NCBI GenBank assembly: GCA_009377395.1
Contig: WHUB01000011.1
Location: 1-64,000 of the forward strand
Reading direction: 5' to 3'
From: Actinophytocola sp.
GTDB lineage: Bacteria > Actinomycetota > Actinomycetes > Mycobacteriales > Pseudonocardiaceae
DNA length: 64,000 nt
Every line of letters starts with the position of its first letter. Position 1 is the stretch's first letter. Position numbers and translations under genes: made by a program. Below the pieces are notes generated by a model. That model saw only the letters and a list, made by a program, of their open reading frames with translations. It had not been told where the DNA came from and made no database searches. Below, one piece after another: positions 35,237-43,926 of the stretch.

Positions 35237-36739
35237 ATGCGGCGGATCATGGGAACCGAGGTCGAGTACGGCATCGCCGTGCCGGGAGACGCCACCGCGA
35301 ACCCCGTGCTGACGTCGACGCAGATCGTGCTCGCCTACGCCGCCGCCGTCGACATCCCGCGCTCGCGCCGGGCGCGGTGGGACTACGAGGTGGAGTCGCC
35401 GCTGCGCGACGCGCGCGGGTTCGACCTCACCGGCCCCAGCAACCAGCCGCAGGACCCCGACGTCGAGGACCTCGGCGCCGCCAACGTCATCCTCACCAAC
35501 GGCGCCCGGCTCTACGTCGACCACGCCCACCCGGAGTACTCCGCGCCCGAGGTCACCAACGCCTGGGACGCGGTGATCTGGGACAAGGCCGGTGAGCGGG
35601 TGATGGAGCAGGCTGCGATGAAGGCGGCCACCGTCCCGGGCCAGCCCCGGTTGCAGCTTTACAAGAACAACGTCGACGGCAAGGGCGCCAGCTACGGCAC
35701 CCACGAGAACTACCTCATGGCCCGCGCGACGCCGTTCACCTCGGTGATCGGCGGGCTGACGCCGTTCTTCGTCTCCCGTCAGGTCGTGACGGGCTCGGGA
35801 CGGGTCGGCATCGGCCAGCAGGGCGAAGAGGACGGCTACCAGCTGTCCCAGCGCGCCGACTACATCGAGGTCGAGGTCGGGCTGGAGACAACCCTCAAGC
35901 GCGGCATCATCAACACCCGCGACGAGCCGCACGCCGACGCGGACAAGTACCGCAGGTTGCACGTCATCATCGGCGACGCGAACCTGTCCGAGTACTCGAC
36001 CTACCTCAAGCTCGGCACCACCGCGCTGGTGCTCGACATGATCGAGAGCGGGGTCAGCTTCGACGACCTCAAGCTGCGCGAACCGGTGCGGGCGGTGCGG
36101 CAGGTCAGCCACGACCCCACCCTCAAGGCCACCGTCGAGTTGGCCGACGGGCGCAAGCTCACCGGCCTCGACCTGCAGCGGATCTATCACGAGCGGGCGG
36201 TGGCGTACGCCGAACGCGAATCGAGCGAGATCAGCGAGCAGAGCAAGGACGTGCTGCGGATCTGGGGCGAGGTGCTCGACGCGCTCGCCCGCGACCCCGA
36301 CGAGTGCGCCGACCGGCTCGACTGGGTGGCCAAGCTGAAGCTGCTGGAGGGCTACCGATCGCGGGACAACCTCGGCTGGGCGGCCCCCCGGCTGCACCTG
36401 ATCGACCTGCAGTACTCCGACGTGCGGCTCGACAAGGGCCTCTACAACCGCCTCGTCACCCGGGGCACCATGAAACGCCTGGTCGACGAGGACGACGTGC
36501 AGGCGGCCATCATGAACCCGCCGGACGACACCAGGGCGTACTTCCGGGGCCGCGCGCTGGAGAAGTACGCCGCGTCGATCGCGGCGGCGTCCTGGGACTC
36601 GGTGATTTTCGATATCGGAAGGGAATCTCTGGTCCGCATCCCGACACTCGAACCGTTGCGCGGCACGAAATCGCACGTCGGGGCGCTGCTGGACGAGGCG
36701 GAGACGGCCGAGCAGCTTGTCGAGGCGCTCACCTCGTGA
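35237..36739 (+). CDS. dop: Pup deamidase/depupylase Dop
   Basis: A 500-residue glutamine-synthetase-fold enzyme that converts the C-terminal Gln of Pup to Glu and removes Pup from substrates. The conserved N-terminus is [13 protein letters not shown]. The catalytic Asp lies in [10 protein letters not shown] at residue 95, the position reported for Mtb Dop. The inserted Dop-specific loop (about 45-75, from [14 protein letters not shown]) separates it from PafA. ATG 35237 is preferred over an upstream frame because the protein then begins as in relatives. Confidence 0.97.
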   Translation: MRRIMGTEVEYGIAVPGDATANPVLTSTQIVLAYAAAVDIPRSRRARWDYEVESPLRDARGFDLTGPSNQPQDPDVEDLGAANVILTNGARLYVDHAHPEYSAPEVTNAWDAVIWDKAGERVMEQAAMKAATVPGQPRLQLYKNNVDGKGASYGTHENYLMARATPFTSVIGGLTPFFVSRQVVTGSGRVGIGQQGEEDGYQLSQRADYIEVEVGLETTLKRGIINTRDEPHADADKYRRLHVIIGDANLSEYSTYLKLGTTALVLDMIESGVSFDDLKLREPVRAVRQVSHDPTLKATVELADGRKLTGLDLQRIYHERAVAYAERESSEISEQSKDVLRIWGEVLDALARDPDECADRLDWVAKLKLLEGYRSRDNLGWAAPRLHLIDLQYSDVRLDKGLYNRLVTRGTMKRLVDEDDVQAAIMNPPDDTRAYFRGRALEKYAASIAAASWDSVIFDIGRESLVRIPTLEPLRGTKSHVGALLDEAETAEQLVEALTS

Positions 36740-36818
36740 CGTCGTCGGCGTTTCGGACCTGACATAACGCCGGTCGTCGTAGGTAATCTGTCAGCAGAGA
36801 ACTCGATCAGGAGGCGTC

Positions 36819-37013
36819 ATGGCCCAGGAGAAGATTGAGAAGCACGGCGGCGGGGACTCCGACGACGAGACCGAAGCCGCAGCCCCGGCAGGTCAGGAAC
36901 GCAGGGAACAGCTCGGCGAGGACGTCGACACCATCCTCGACGAGATCGACGACGTGCTCGAGGAAAACGCCGAGGACTTCGTCCGCGCCTACGTGCAAAA
37001 GGGCGGGCAGTAG
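36819..37013 (+). CDS. pup: Prokaryotic ubiquitin-like protein Pup
   Basis: A 64-residue, acidic, intrinsically disordered protein ending in YVQKGGQ, the exact tail that Dop deamidates to GGE before PafA ligates it to lysines. The helical part LDEIDDVLEENAEDFVRAYV binds the Mpa coiled coil. An AGGAGGCGTC ribosome-binding region precedes the ATG. Position between dop and prcB is conserved. Confidence 0.98.
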   Translation: MAQEKIEKHGGGDSDDETEAAAPAGQERREQLGEDVDTILDEIDDVLEENAEDFVRAYVQKGGQ

Positions 37014-37091
37014 TCTCCCCACATACGGACCCGGTCCGCACTACCCTGAGTTCGTCCGTCAGCCACATGAAGATGGGAACCACGAGCACGT

Positions 37092-37934
37092 ATGGACTAC
37101 ACCTCGGCCGCATCGGCACGCGGTCCCCTTTCCGCTGCCTACCTGACCACCGGCACGTCGTCGTTCACCGACTTCCTCCGCGCGCAGGCGCCTGACCTGC
37201 TGCCGTCGCGGCCGGTGGGCGAGGGCACGCTCGTCGACGTGCCGCACGGCACCACGATCGTCGCGCTCACCTTCAACGGTGGCGTGCTCATCGCGGGGGA
37301 CAGGCGGGCGACGGCGGGCACCACGGTCGCCGCCCGCGACCTGGAGAAGGTCTTCGTCACCGACGAGTACTCCGCGGTCGGGATCGCCGGCACGGCGGGC
37401 ATCGCGCTTGAGATGGTGCGGCTGTACGCCGTCGAGCTGGCGCACTACGAGAAGATCGAGGGCGTCTCGCTGTCACTGGACGGCAAGGCGAACAAGCTCG
37501 CCACCATGGTCCGCTCCAACCTCGAGGTCGCGATGGCCGGGCTCGCGGCGGTGCCGATGTTCGTCGGCTTCGACCCCGACGCCGCCGAGACCGCGACGGC
37601 CGGCCGGATCATCTCCTTCGACGTCACCGGCGCCCGCTACGAGGAGCGCGCGGGGTATCACTCCATCGGCTCCGGCTCGCCGTACGCCAAGTCGGCGCTG
37701 AAGAAGCTCTACGACCCGTCGGCGGACCGGGACGGCGCGATCCACGCCGCCATCGCCGCGCTGTACGACGCCGCCGACGACGACACCGCGACCGGCGGAC
37801 TGGACATGGTCCGCAAGATCTATCCGCAGGTGATCACCGTTACCGGCGCCGACGGCGCGGTGCAGCTGCCGGAGTCCGATCTCGCCACGGTCGCCGAGTC
37901 CATCATCGCCGAGCGCACCGAGGCGGCGAGCTAG
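37092..37934 (+). CDS. prcB: 20S proteasome beta subunit PrcB
   Basis: A 280-residue precursor of the proteolytic subunit. The propeptide is 53 residues; cleavage at HG|TTIVALT exposes Thr54 as the N-terminal nucleophile. The conserved GDRRAT and [20 protein letters not shown] follow. Fourteen-subunit double rings form with PrcA around it. It lies 78 bp after pup and 64 bp before prcA. Confidence 0.97.
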   Translation: MDYTSAASARGPLSAAYLTTGTSSFTDFLRAQAPDLLPSRPVGEGTLVDVPHGTTIVALTFNGGVLIAGDRRATAGTTVAARDLEKVFVTDEYSAVGIAGTAGIALEMVRLYAVELAHYEKIEGVSLSLDGKANKLATMVRSNLEVAMAGLAAVPMFVGFDPDAAETATAGRIISFDVTGARYEERAGYHSIGSGSPYAKSALKKLYDPSADRDGAIHAAIAALYDAADDDTATGGLDMVRKIYPQVITVTGADGAVQLPESDLATVAESIIAERTEAAS

Positions 37935-37998
37935 CACCGGTCCCCGCCCCGCACACCACCCCGACCTCCTGCCGACCACAGAGAGTGGAGCCTGAACC

Positions 37999-38760
37999 GT
38001 GACGATGCCGCTGTATGCCTCGCCCGAGCAGCTGATGCGCGACCGCTCGGAGTATGCCCGCAAGGGCATCTCTCGCGGGCGCAGCGTGGTGGCGATGAAG
38101 TACGCCGATGGCCTGCTGTTCGCGGCCGAGAACCCGTCGACGACGTTGCACAAGATCTCCGAGATCTACGACCGGATCGGCTTCGCGGCCGCCGGTCGCT
38201 ACAGCGAGTACGAGAGCCTGCGCCGCGCCGGCATCCGCCACGTCGACCTGCAGGGCTACGCCTACGACCGCAGGGACGTCTCGGCCCGCCAGCTCGCCAA
38301 CGTCTACGCGCAGACCCTCGGGTCGATTTTCACCGAGCAGGTGAAGCCGTTCGAGGTGGAGCTCGCGGTCGCGGAGGTCGGCGCCGAGGCGAGCGATGAT
38401 CAGCTGTTCCGGCTGACCTACGACGGCTCCATCGTCGACGAGCCGCAGTTCCTCGTGATGGGCGGGCAGACCGACCCGGTCGTCGCCAAGCTCAAGGACA
38501 GCTACACCGACGGCTGCTCGCTCGCCGACGCGATGGGGCTCGCGGTGGCCGCCATCAAGGCCGGGCTGAGCAACGGCGCCGAGCTGGGCAAGCTGGAGGT
38601 GGCCGTGCTCGAGCGGCATCGGCCGAGGCGCGCGTTCCGCCGCATCACCGGCGCCGTGCTCGACGACCTGCTCCCCGGCGGCAAGTCGGGCGGCAGCAAG
38701 AGCAAGAGCCGCAGCAAGCCCAAGACCGAGGACAGCGGCGACAACAGCAGCAGCGAGTGA
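37999..38760 (+). CDS. prcA: 20S proteasome alpha subunit PrcA
   Basis: A 253-residue structural subunit forming the outer rings of the core and the gate that Mpa opens. Family segments: [22 protein letters not shown] (gating N-terminus), [19 protein letters not shown], and [16 protein letters not shown]. The C-terminal 40 residues are a Lys/Ser-rich low-complexity tail ([15 protein letters not shown]), longer than in many relatives. GTG start. Confidence 0.97.
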   Translation: MTMPLYASPEQLMRDRSEYARKGISRGRSVVAMKYADGLLFAAENPSTTLHKISEIYDRIGFAAAGRYSEYESLRRAGIRHVDLQGYAYDRRDVSARQLANVYAQTLGSIFTEQVKPFEVELAVAEVGAEASDDQLFRLTYDGSIVDEPQFLVMGGQTDPVVAKLKDSYTDGCSLADAMGLAVAAIKAGLSNGAELGKLEVAVLERHRPRRAFRRITGAVLDDLLPGGKSGGSKSKSRSKPKTEDSGDNSSSE

Positions 38761-38867
38761 TCACGCTCGGCAACGGAGGGGCAGCGACGTTAGCCCTTCC
38801 GTCTTGTTTCGGTCTCGTTGGCATTTGCCTCACCGCATTTGCCCCGTGAGCACATAGCATTGAGGAC

Positions 38868-40226
38868 ATGCAGCGTCGGATATACGGCATCGAGACCGAG
38901 TTCGGTGTCACATGCACCTTTCACGGCCAGCGCAGGCTCTCGCCTGACGAGGTCGCGCGCTACCTGTTCCGCAGGGTCGTGTCGTGGGGCCGCTCCTCCA
39001 ACGTCTTCCTGTCGAACGGCTCCCGGCTGTATCTCGACGTCGGCTCACACCCGGAGTACGCCACCGCCGAGTGCGACGACCTGACCCAGCTCGTCACGCA
39101 CGACAAGGCGGGGGAGCGGATCCTGGAGGACCTGCTCGTCGACGCCGAGCGCAGGCTGGCCGACGAGGGCATCGGCGGCGACATCTACCTGTTCAAGAAC
39201 AACACCGACTCGGCCGGCAACTCCTACGGCTGCCACGAGAACTACCTGGTCGGCAGGTCGGGGGAGTTCTCCCGCATCGCGGACGTGCTGCTGCCGTTCC
39301 TGGTCAGCCGCCAGCTGATCTGCGGCGCGGGCAAGGTGCTCCAGACCCCGCGCGGCGCGGTGTTCTGCCTGTCGCAGCGGGCCGAGCACATCTGGGAGGG
39401 CGTCTCCAGCGCCACCACCCGGTCGCGGCCGATCATCAACACGCGCGACGAGCCACACGCCGATGCCGAGCGGTACCGCAGGCTGCACGTCATCGTCGGC
39501 GACTCGAACATGGCCGAGCCGACGACGTTGCTCAAGGTGGGCACCGCCAATGTGGTGCTGCAGATGATCGAGGAAGGCGTGCAGTTCCGGGACTTCACGC
39601 TGGACAACCCGATCCGCGCGATCCGCGAGATCAGCCACGACCTCACCGGGCGGCGGCGGGTGCGGCTCGCCGGTGGCAGGGAGGCGTCCGCGCTCGACAT
39701 CCAGCGGGAGTACCACGCCCGCGCGGTGCGCCACATCGAGGCCAACGGCGCGACCGCGACCACGAAGCAGGTCGTCGAGCTGTGGGGGCGGGCGCTCGAC
39801 GCGGTCGAGACGCAGGACTACAGCGGCATCGACACCGAGATCGACTGGGCGATCAAGTACCGGCTCATCGAGCGCTACCGCAACAAGCACGGCTTCGACC
39901 TCTCCAGCCCCCGCGTCGCCCAGCTCGACCTCGCCTACCACGACATCCGCCGTGGCCGGGGCGTCTTCGACATGCTGCAGCGCAAGGGCCTGGTCAAGCG
40001 GGTCACCGACGACGGCGAGATCGAGCTCGCCAAGGACACCCCGCCGCAGTCGACCCGGGCGAAGCTGCGCGGCGACTTCATCGCGGCCGCGCAGGCTGCG
40101 CAGCGCGACTTCACGGTCGACTGGGTGCACCTCAAGCTGAACGACCAGGCGCAGCGGACCGTGCTGTGCAAGGACCCGTTCCGCAACGTCGACGAACGGG
40201 TGGAGCGGCTGATCGCCAGCCTGTGA
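38868..40226 (+). CDS. pafA: Pup-protein ligase PafA
   Basis: A 452-residue glutamine-synthetase-like enzyme that joins the C-terminal Glu of Pup to substrate lysines. It begins [18 protein letters not shown], and the catalytic Asp falls at residue 57 in [11 protein letters not shown], as in Mtb PafA. The C-terminal domain ends [12 protein letters not shown], like other PafA proteins. It is paralogous to Dop but lacks its loop. It completes the pupylation set and leads into pafBC. Confidence 0.98.
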   Translation: MQRRIYGIETEFGVTCTFHGQRRLSPDEVARYLFRRVVSWGRSSNVFLSNGSRLYLDVGSHPEYATAECDDLTQLVTHDKAGERILEDLLVDAERRLADEGIGGDIYLFKNNTDSAGNSYGCHENYLVGRSGEFSRIADVLLPFLVSRQLICGAGKVLQTPRGAVFCLSQRAEHIWEGVSSATTRSRPIINTRDEPHADAERYRRLHVIVGDSNMAEPTTLLKVGTANVVLQMIEEGVQFRDFTLDNPIRAIREISHDLTGRRRVRLAGGREASALDIQREYHARAVRHIEANGATATTKQVVELWGRALDAVETQDYSGIDTEIDWAIKYRLIERYRNKHGFDLSSPRVAQLDLAYHDIRRGRGVFDMLQRKGLVKRVTDDGEIELAKDTPPQSTRAKLRGDFIAAAQAAQRDFTVDWVHLKLNDQAQRTVLCKDPFRNVDERVERLIASL

Positions 40227-40295
40227 GGCACTGGATGCTGCCCTCTCGGGAGAGTCGCTGCCACCATGGCCCGAACCCGAGCTAGAGTCGGATTC

Positions 40296-41294
40296 GTGTC
40301 GACCACCCGTGCTGAACGCCTGGTGAACCTGGTGCTGGCGCTGCTGTCCACCCGCCAGTACCTGACCGCCGAGCGCATCCGAGGCATCGTGGGAGGCTAC
40401 GCCGACGCGGCGAGCGACGACGCGTTCTTCCGGATGTTCGAACGCGACAAGGGCGAGCTGCGAGAACTGGGCATTCCCATCGAGACCGGCCGGAACTCGG
40501 CGTTCGACAGCGTCGACGGCTACCGCATCGCGCGCCGGGACTACGAGCTCGGCGAGATCGACCTCGCGCCGGACGAGGCCGCCGCCGTCGGTCTCGCGGT
40601 GCGGCTGTGGGACTCGCCCGAGCTGACCGGACAGGCTCATGGCGCGCTGGTCAAGCTGCGGGCCGCCGGCGTCGAGATCGACGAGTCCGCCCGGGCGCCG
40701 ATCCAGCCGCGAGTGCGCACCGAGGCGGCGCTCACGCCGCTGCTGGCCGCCGTGCGCGAGGGCACGGCGGTGCGGTTCGAGTACCGGCGCGCCGGGGCGG
40801 CGGAACGGCGGGTGCGCACGCTGGAGCCCTGGGGCGTGGTCTCCTGGCGGGGCCGCTGGTACGTCGTCGGCCACGACCGCGACCGCGAGGCCACCCGCTG
40901 TTTCCGGCTGTCCCGGGTGACCGGCACCGTCACCCCGATCGGCACGCCGGGCGTCGTCCAGCGTCCGGCGGACGTGAACCTGCTGGAGTTCGTCGCGGGC
41001 AGCGAGCCGCACGAGCACACGCCGGTCGCCACCGCGCGGCTGTGGGCGGCCGACGGCGCGGCCGCCGGGATCCGGCGCGGCGCGCGGGTCGTCGGCCGCC
41101 GCGAGGTCGACGGCGTCGCGGGCGACGAGCTCGAGCTGGACGTCTACTACCCGGACGGGCTGGCGCGCTGGATCGCCGGCTACGGCCCCGACGTGCTGGT
41201 GATCGAGCCGGACGTGCTGGCCAAGGCGGTGCACGAACGGCTCGCCGTGCTCGCCGAGGGGGCGGGCGCCGCCGTGGAAGGGAGCCAGCGATGA
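40296..41294 (+). CDS. pafB: WYL-domain transcriptional regulator PafB
   Basis: A 332-residue regulator. An N-terminal helix-turn-helix (AERLVNLVLALLSTRQYLTAERIR) precedes a WYL domain (about residues 140-225, with GVVSWRGRWYVVGHDRDR and FRLSRV) and a WCX C-terminal domain. With PafC it forms a DNA-damage-responsive activator of the LexA-independent response in mycobacteria. An ATG exists at 40266, but GTG 40296 (STTRAERLVN) fits homologues better. It overlaps pafC in ATGA. Confidence 0.93.
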   Translation: MSTTRAERLVNLVLALLSTRQYLTAERIRGIVGGYADAASDDAFFRMFERDKGELRELGIPIETGRNSAFDSVDGYRIARRDYELGEIDLAPDEAAAVGLAVRLWDSPELTGQAHGALVKLRAAGVEIDESARAPIQPRVRTEAALTPLLAAVREGTAVRFEYRRAGAAERRVRTLEPWGVVSWRGRWYVVGHDRDREATRCFRLSRVTGTVTPIGTPGVVQRPADVNLLEFVAGSEPHEHTPVATARLWAADGAAAGIRRGARVVGRREVDGVAGDELELDVYYPDGLARWIAGYGPDVLVIEPDVLAKAVHERLAVLAEGAGAAVEGSQR

Positions 41295-42271
41295 CGACGT
41301 CCTCGTCCCGGATGCCCCGGCTGCTGGCGCTGGTGCCGTACCTGCTGGCGCGGCCGGGCATCGAGATCGAGGAGGCGGCCGCCGACTTCGGCGTGACCGG
41401 CAAGCAGCTGCGCAAGGATCTCGAGCTGCTGTGGATGTGCGGGCTGCCCGGCTACGGGCCGGGCGACCTGATCGACCTGTCGTTCGAGGGCGACACCGTC
41501 ACGGTCACCTTCGACGCCGGGATGCGCCGCCCGCTGCGGCTGACCGGCGGCGAGGCGACCGCGGTGCTGGTCGCGCTGCGGGCGCTCGCCGAGACCCCCG
41601 GCGTGGTCGACGGCGACGCGGTGCGCCGCGCCATCGCCAAGATCGAGACGGCCGCGGGCGAGGCGCAGCCCGCCGGGGTCGTCGTCGGGCTCGGCGTGCG
41701 GGAGGCGGGCCGCACCCAGTCGACCCGCCAGGAGGTGCAGCGGGCGCTGACCGCCGAGCGGGCGCTGCGGCTGCGCTACTACACCGCGTCGGCGGACAGG
41801 ATCAGCGAGCGGGTGGTCGACCCGATGCGGCTGCTCATCGTGGAGGGCAACAGCTACCTGGAGGCCTGGTGCCGCCGCGCGGACGGAGTGCGGCTGTTTC
41901 GGCTCGACCGCATCGACGCCATCGAGGTGCTGGACGAACCGGCGGTGCCGCCGAGCGACGCCGAGCGGCACGACGTCACCGACGGCCTGTTCGCGCCCGC
42001 ACCGGGGCAGCCGGAAGCCGTGCTGGTGCTCGCGCCGGACGCCCGCTGGGTGGCCGAGTACTACGCCTGCGAGGAGCTGGCCGAGCTCGACGGTGGCCGG
42101 TTGCGGGTCAGGATGCGCTACGGCGACGAGAACTGGCTGGTCCGGCTGGTGCTCGGCATGGGCGGCGAGGTGCTGGTGGAACAGCCCGCCGAGCTGGCGA
42201 CGCGGGTGCGCGAGCGCGCGGCGGCGGGCGTGGCGAGGGCCGGGAGACTGGCCGCGTCGACGGCTGGCTAA
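41291..42271 (+). CDS. pafC: WYL-domain transcriptional regulator PafC
   Basis: A 326-residue paralogue and partner of PafB. N-terminal helix-turn-helix (MPRLLALVPYLLARPGIEIEEAAADFGV), WYL domain around SERVVDPMRLLIVEGNSYLEAW and the WCX segment VLVLAPDARWVAEYY. The four-base overlap with pafB implies equal synthesis of both partners. The pair is expected to activate recA and other repair genes under damage. Confidence 0.93.
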   Translation: MTTSSSRMPRLLALVPYLLARPGIEIEEAAADFGVTGKQLRKDLELLWMCGLPGYGPGDLIDLSFEGDTVTVTFDAGMRRPLRLTGGEATAVLVALRALAETPGVVDGDAVRRAIAKIETAAGEAQPAGVVVGLGVREAGRTQSTRQEVQRALTAERALRLRYYTASADRISERVVDPMRLLIVEGNSYLEAWCRRADGVRLFRLDRIDAIEVLDEPAVPPSDAERHDVTDGLFAPAPGQPEAVLVLAPDARWVAEYYACEELAELDGGRLRVRMRYGDENWLVRLVLGMGGEVLVEQPAELATRVRERAAAGVARAGRLAASTAG

Positions 42272-42281
42272 GGTGATCATC

Positions 42282-42506
42282 GTGTTCGATCCGGGCGACG
42301 GCTACTTCCTCAGCGCCGTGCTGCTGCTGCTCGGCGGCATCGCGTTCGCGGCGCTGATGTGGCAGGTCAGCCGGTCGGTGCGGCGATTCACCTCGGTGAG
42401 CACGGCGGTGGTGGCGGTATGGCGGGGAGAGCTGATGCTGTTGCGCGCCCGGCGTGCCGCGCTGAAAATCGCCGTGCGGCAGCGATGGCCGAAAGAAAAC
42501 GAATAA
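42282..42506 (+). CDS. Small membrane protein between pafC and tatA
   Basis: A 74-residue protein: one membrane segment (YFLSAVLLLLGGIAFAALMW, about 6-25), then a basic, helical cytoplasmic tail (VSRSVRRFTSV, LRARRAALKIAVRQRWPKENE). The GTG at 42282 is preceded by AAGGTGAT seven bases upstream. The frame is also open from 42273. Position between pafBC and tatAC suggests co-transcription. It is not recognisable as a known family; a Tat accessory role would be speculation. Confidence 0.6.
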   Translation: MFDPGDGYFLSAVLLLLGGIAFAALMWQVSRSVRRFTSVSTAVVAVWRGELMLLRARRAALKIAVRQRWPKENE

Positions 42507-42576
42507 CGGTCCAGACCTCGTGACACCGTGCTCCGGGTCCGTAGACTAGTCCCTGACTACATGAGAGGAGGCCACC

Positions 42577-42891
42577 ATGGGTTCGTTGTCACCGTGGCAC
42601 CTGGCCATTCTGCTGGCCGTGCTGATTCTGATGTTCGGCGCGAAGAAGCTGCCCGATGCCGCACGGGGTCTCGGCAGGTCGCTGAAGATCCTGAAGGCCG
42701 AGACGAAGGGCCTGCGGGAGGACGAGGAAGACACCAGTTCCCGGTCGTCCGACACGGTCAGCCAGGACACCCGGCAACTGCCGAACAGCTCGACCACCGC
42801 CAGCGCCTCGGACAACCAGAAGGTGGATGATCTGCAGCGGCAGCTCGACGAGCTGAAGCAGCCGGACCAGACGCACAAGAACGCAAGCTGA
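42577..42891 (+). CDS. tatA: Sec-independent translocase subunit TatA
   Basis: A 104-residue pore-forming subunit of the twin-arginine pathway. The short N-terminus and membrane helix (WHLAILLAVLILMFGAKKLPD), the FGAKKLPD hinge, and the amphipathic helix (ARGLGRSLKILKAETKGLRED) are typical. A long polar tail follows. It sits between the small membrane protein and tatC, in the same order as Mtb Rv2094c-Rv2093c. Confidence 0.96.
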   Translation: MGSLSPWHLAILLAVLILMFGAKKLPDAARGLGRSLKILKAETKGLREDEEDTSSRSSDTVSQDTRQLPNSSTTASASDNQKVDDLQRQLDELKQPDQTHKNAS

Positions 42892-42911
42892 GCAGAACGG
42901 AAGCGGATTCG

Positions 42912-43874
42912 GTGGCGGAGCCTGCGACCTCCGAGGGCGCCGGGAACCTGCACAAGCGGCGCAAGCGCAGCCGTCGGCACAACCCCGACGGCACAATGAC
43001 GCTGATCGAGCACGTCTACGAGTTCCGGCGGCGGCTGTCCTATGCCCTGCTGGCGATCGTGGCGGGCGGCATCCTCGGCTTCATCTGGTTCGACAACGGC
43101 TTCGCCGGTCTCATCTCGCTCGGCGACCTGATCCGAGGGCCGTACTGTGGCCTCCCCTCGGACATGCTGGTCGACTTCGGCGGCGGCGGCACGCAGCAGT
43201 GCCAGCTGTTGCAGACCGAACCCTTCGAGGCGTTCATGATCCGCCTGAAGGTCGGTGTCGCCGTCGGGTCGGTGCTGTTCGCGCCGTTCTGGCTGTACCA
43301 GCTCTGGGCGTTCATCGCGCCGGGGCTGTACCCGAGCGAGCGCAAGTACGCCCGGATCTTCGTCGCGTTCGCCTCGGTGTTGTTCGCGGCCGGCGCCGCG
43401 ATGGCGTACCTGATCACACCGTTCGCGCTGCACATGCTCGTCGGCATCGGCGCGGAGAACTTCGCGACCGCGCTCACCGGTTCCAAGTACATCGCCTTCA
43501 TCCTCACCCTGCTGGTCATCTTCGGGGTGAGCTTCGAGCTGCCGCTGCTGATCGTCATGCTGAACCGGGTCGGCGTGGTGAAGTACGAGCTGCTGCGGCG
43601 ATGGCGGCGCGGCCTCATCATGGGGCTGTTCGTGTTCGCGGCGATCATCACTCCCGCCGACCCGTTCTCCATGCTGGCGCTGGCGTTCGCGCTGGTCTCG
43701 CTGTTCGAGCTGGCGCTCCAGGTCACCCGGCTGCACGACCGGAAACTGGCCCGGCAGCGCGATGAGCTCGGCTGGGACAACGTCCCCGACGACCAGTCCG
43801 CGCCATTCGAGTACCAGCCGAGCGGCGCCGACGGCGAGACGCCCGGCAGCAGCCGCACCGACGATGTGACCTGA
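42912..43874 (+). CDS. tatC: Twin-arginine translocase subunit TatC
   Basis: A 320-residue, six-helix membrane receptor for twin-arginine signal peptides. The N-terminal MTLIEHVYEFRRRL (the conserved EHxxExRxR) and PFEAFMIRLKVG in the second block contain signal-binding Glu residues. The N- and C-terminal extensions (30 and 50 residues) are typical for actinobacteria. The GTG start is 20 bp after tatA. Confidence 0.96.
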   Translation: MAEPATSEGAGNLHKRRKRSRRHNPDGTMTLIEHVYEFRRRLSYALLAIVAGGILGFIWFDNGFAGLISLGDLIRGPYCGLPSDMLVDFGGGGTQQCQLLQTEPFEAFMIRLKVGVAVGSVLFAPFWLYQLWAFIAPGLYPSERKYARIFVAFASVLFAAGAAMAYLITPFALHMLVGIGAENFATALTGSKYIAFILTLLVIFGVSFELPLLIVMLNRVGVVKYELLRRWRRGLIMGLFVFAAIITPADPFSMLALAFALVSLFELALQVTRLHDRKLARQRDELGWDNVPDDQSAPFEYQPSGADGETPGSSRTDDVT

Positions 43875-43926
43875 TCCCGCACGGCTCCGCATGCGCGCGG
43901 GGTACCGGATGTGAAACCCTGGCGAC

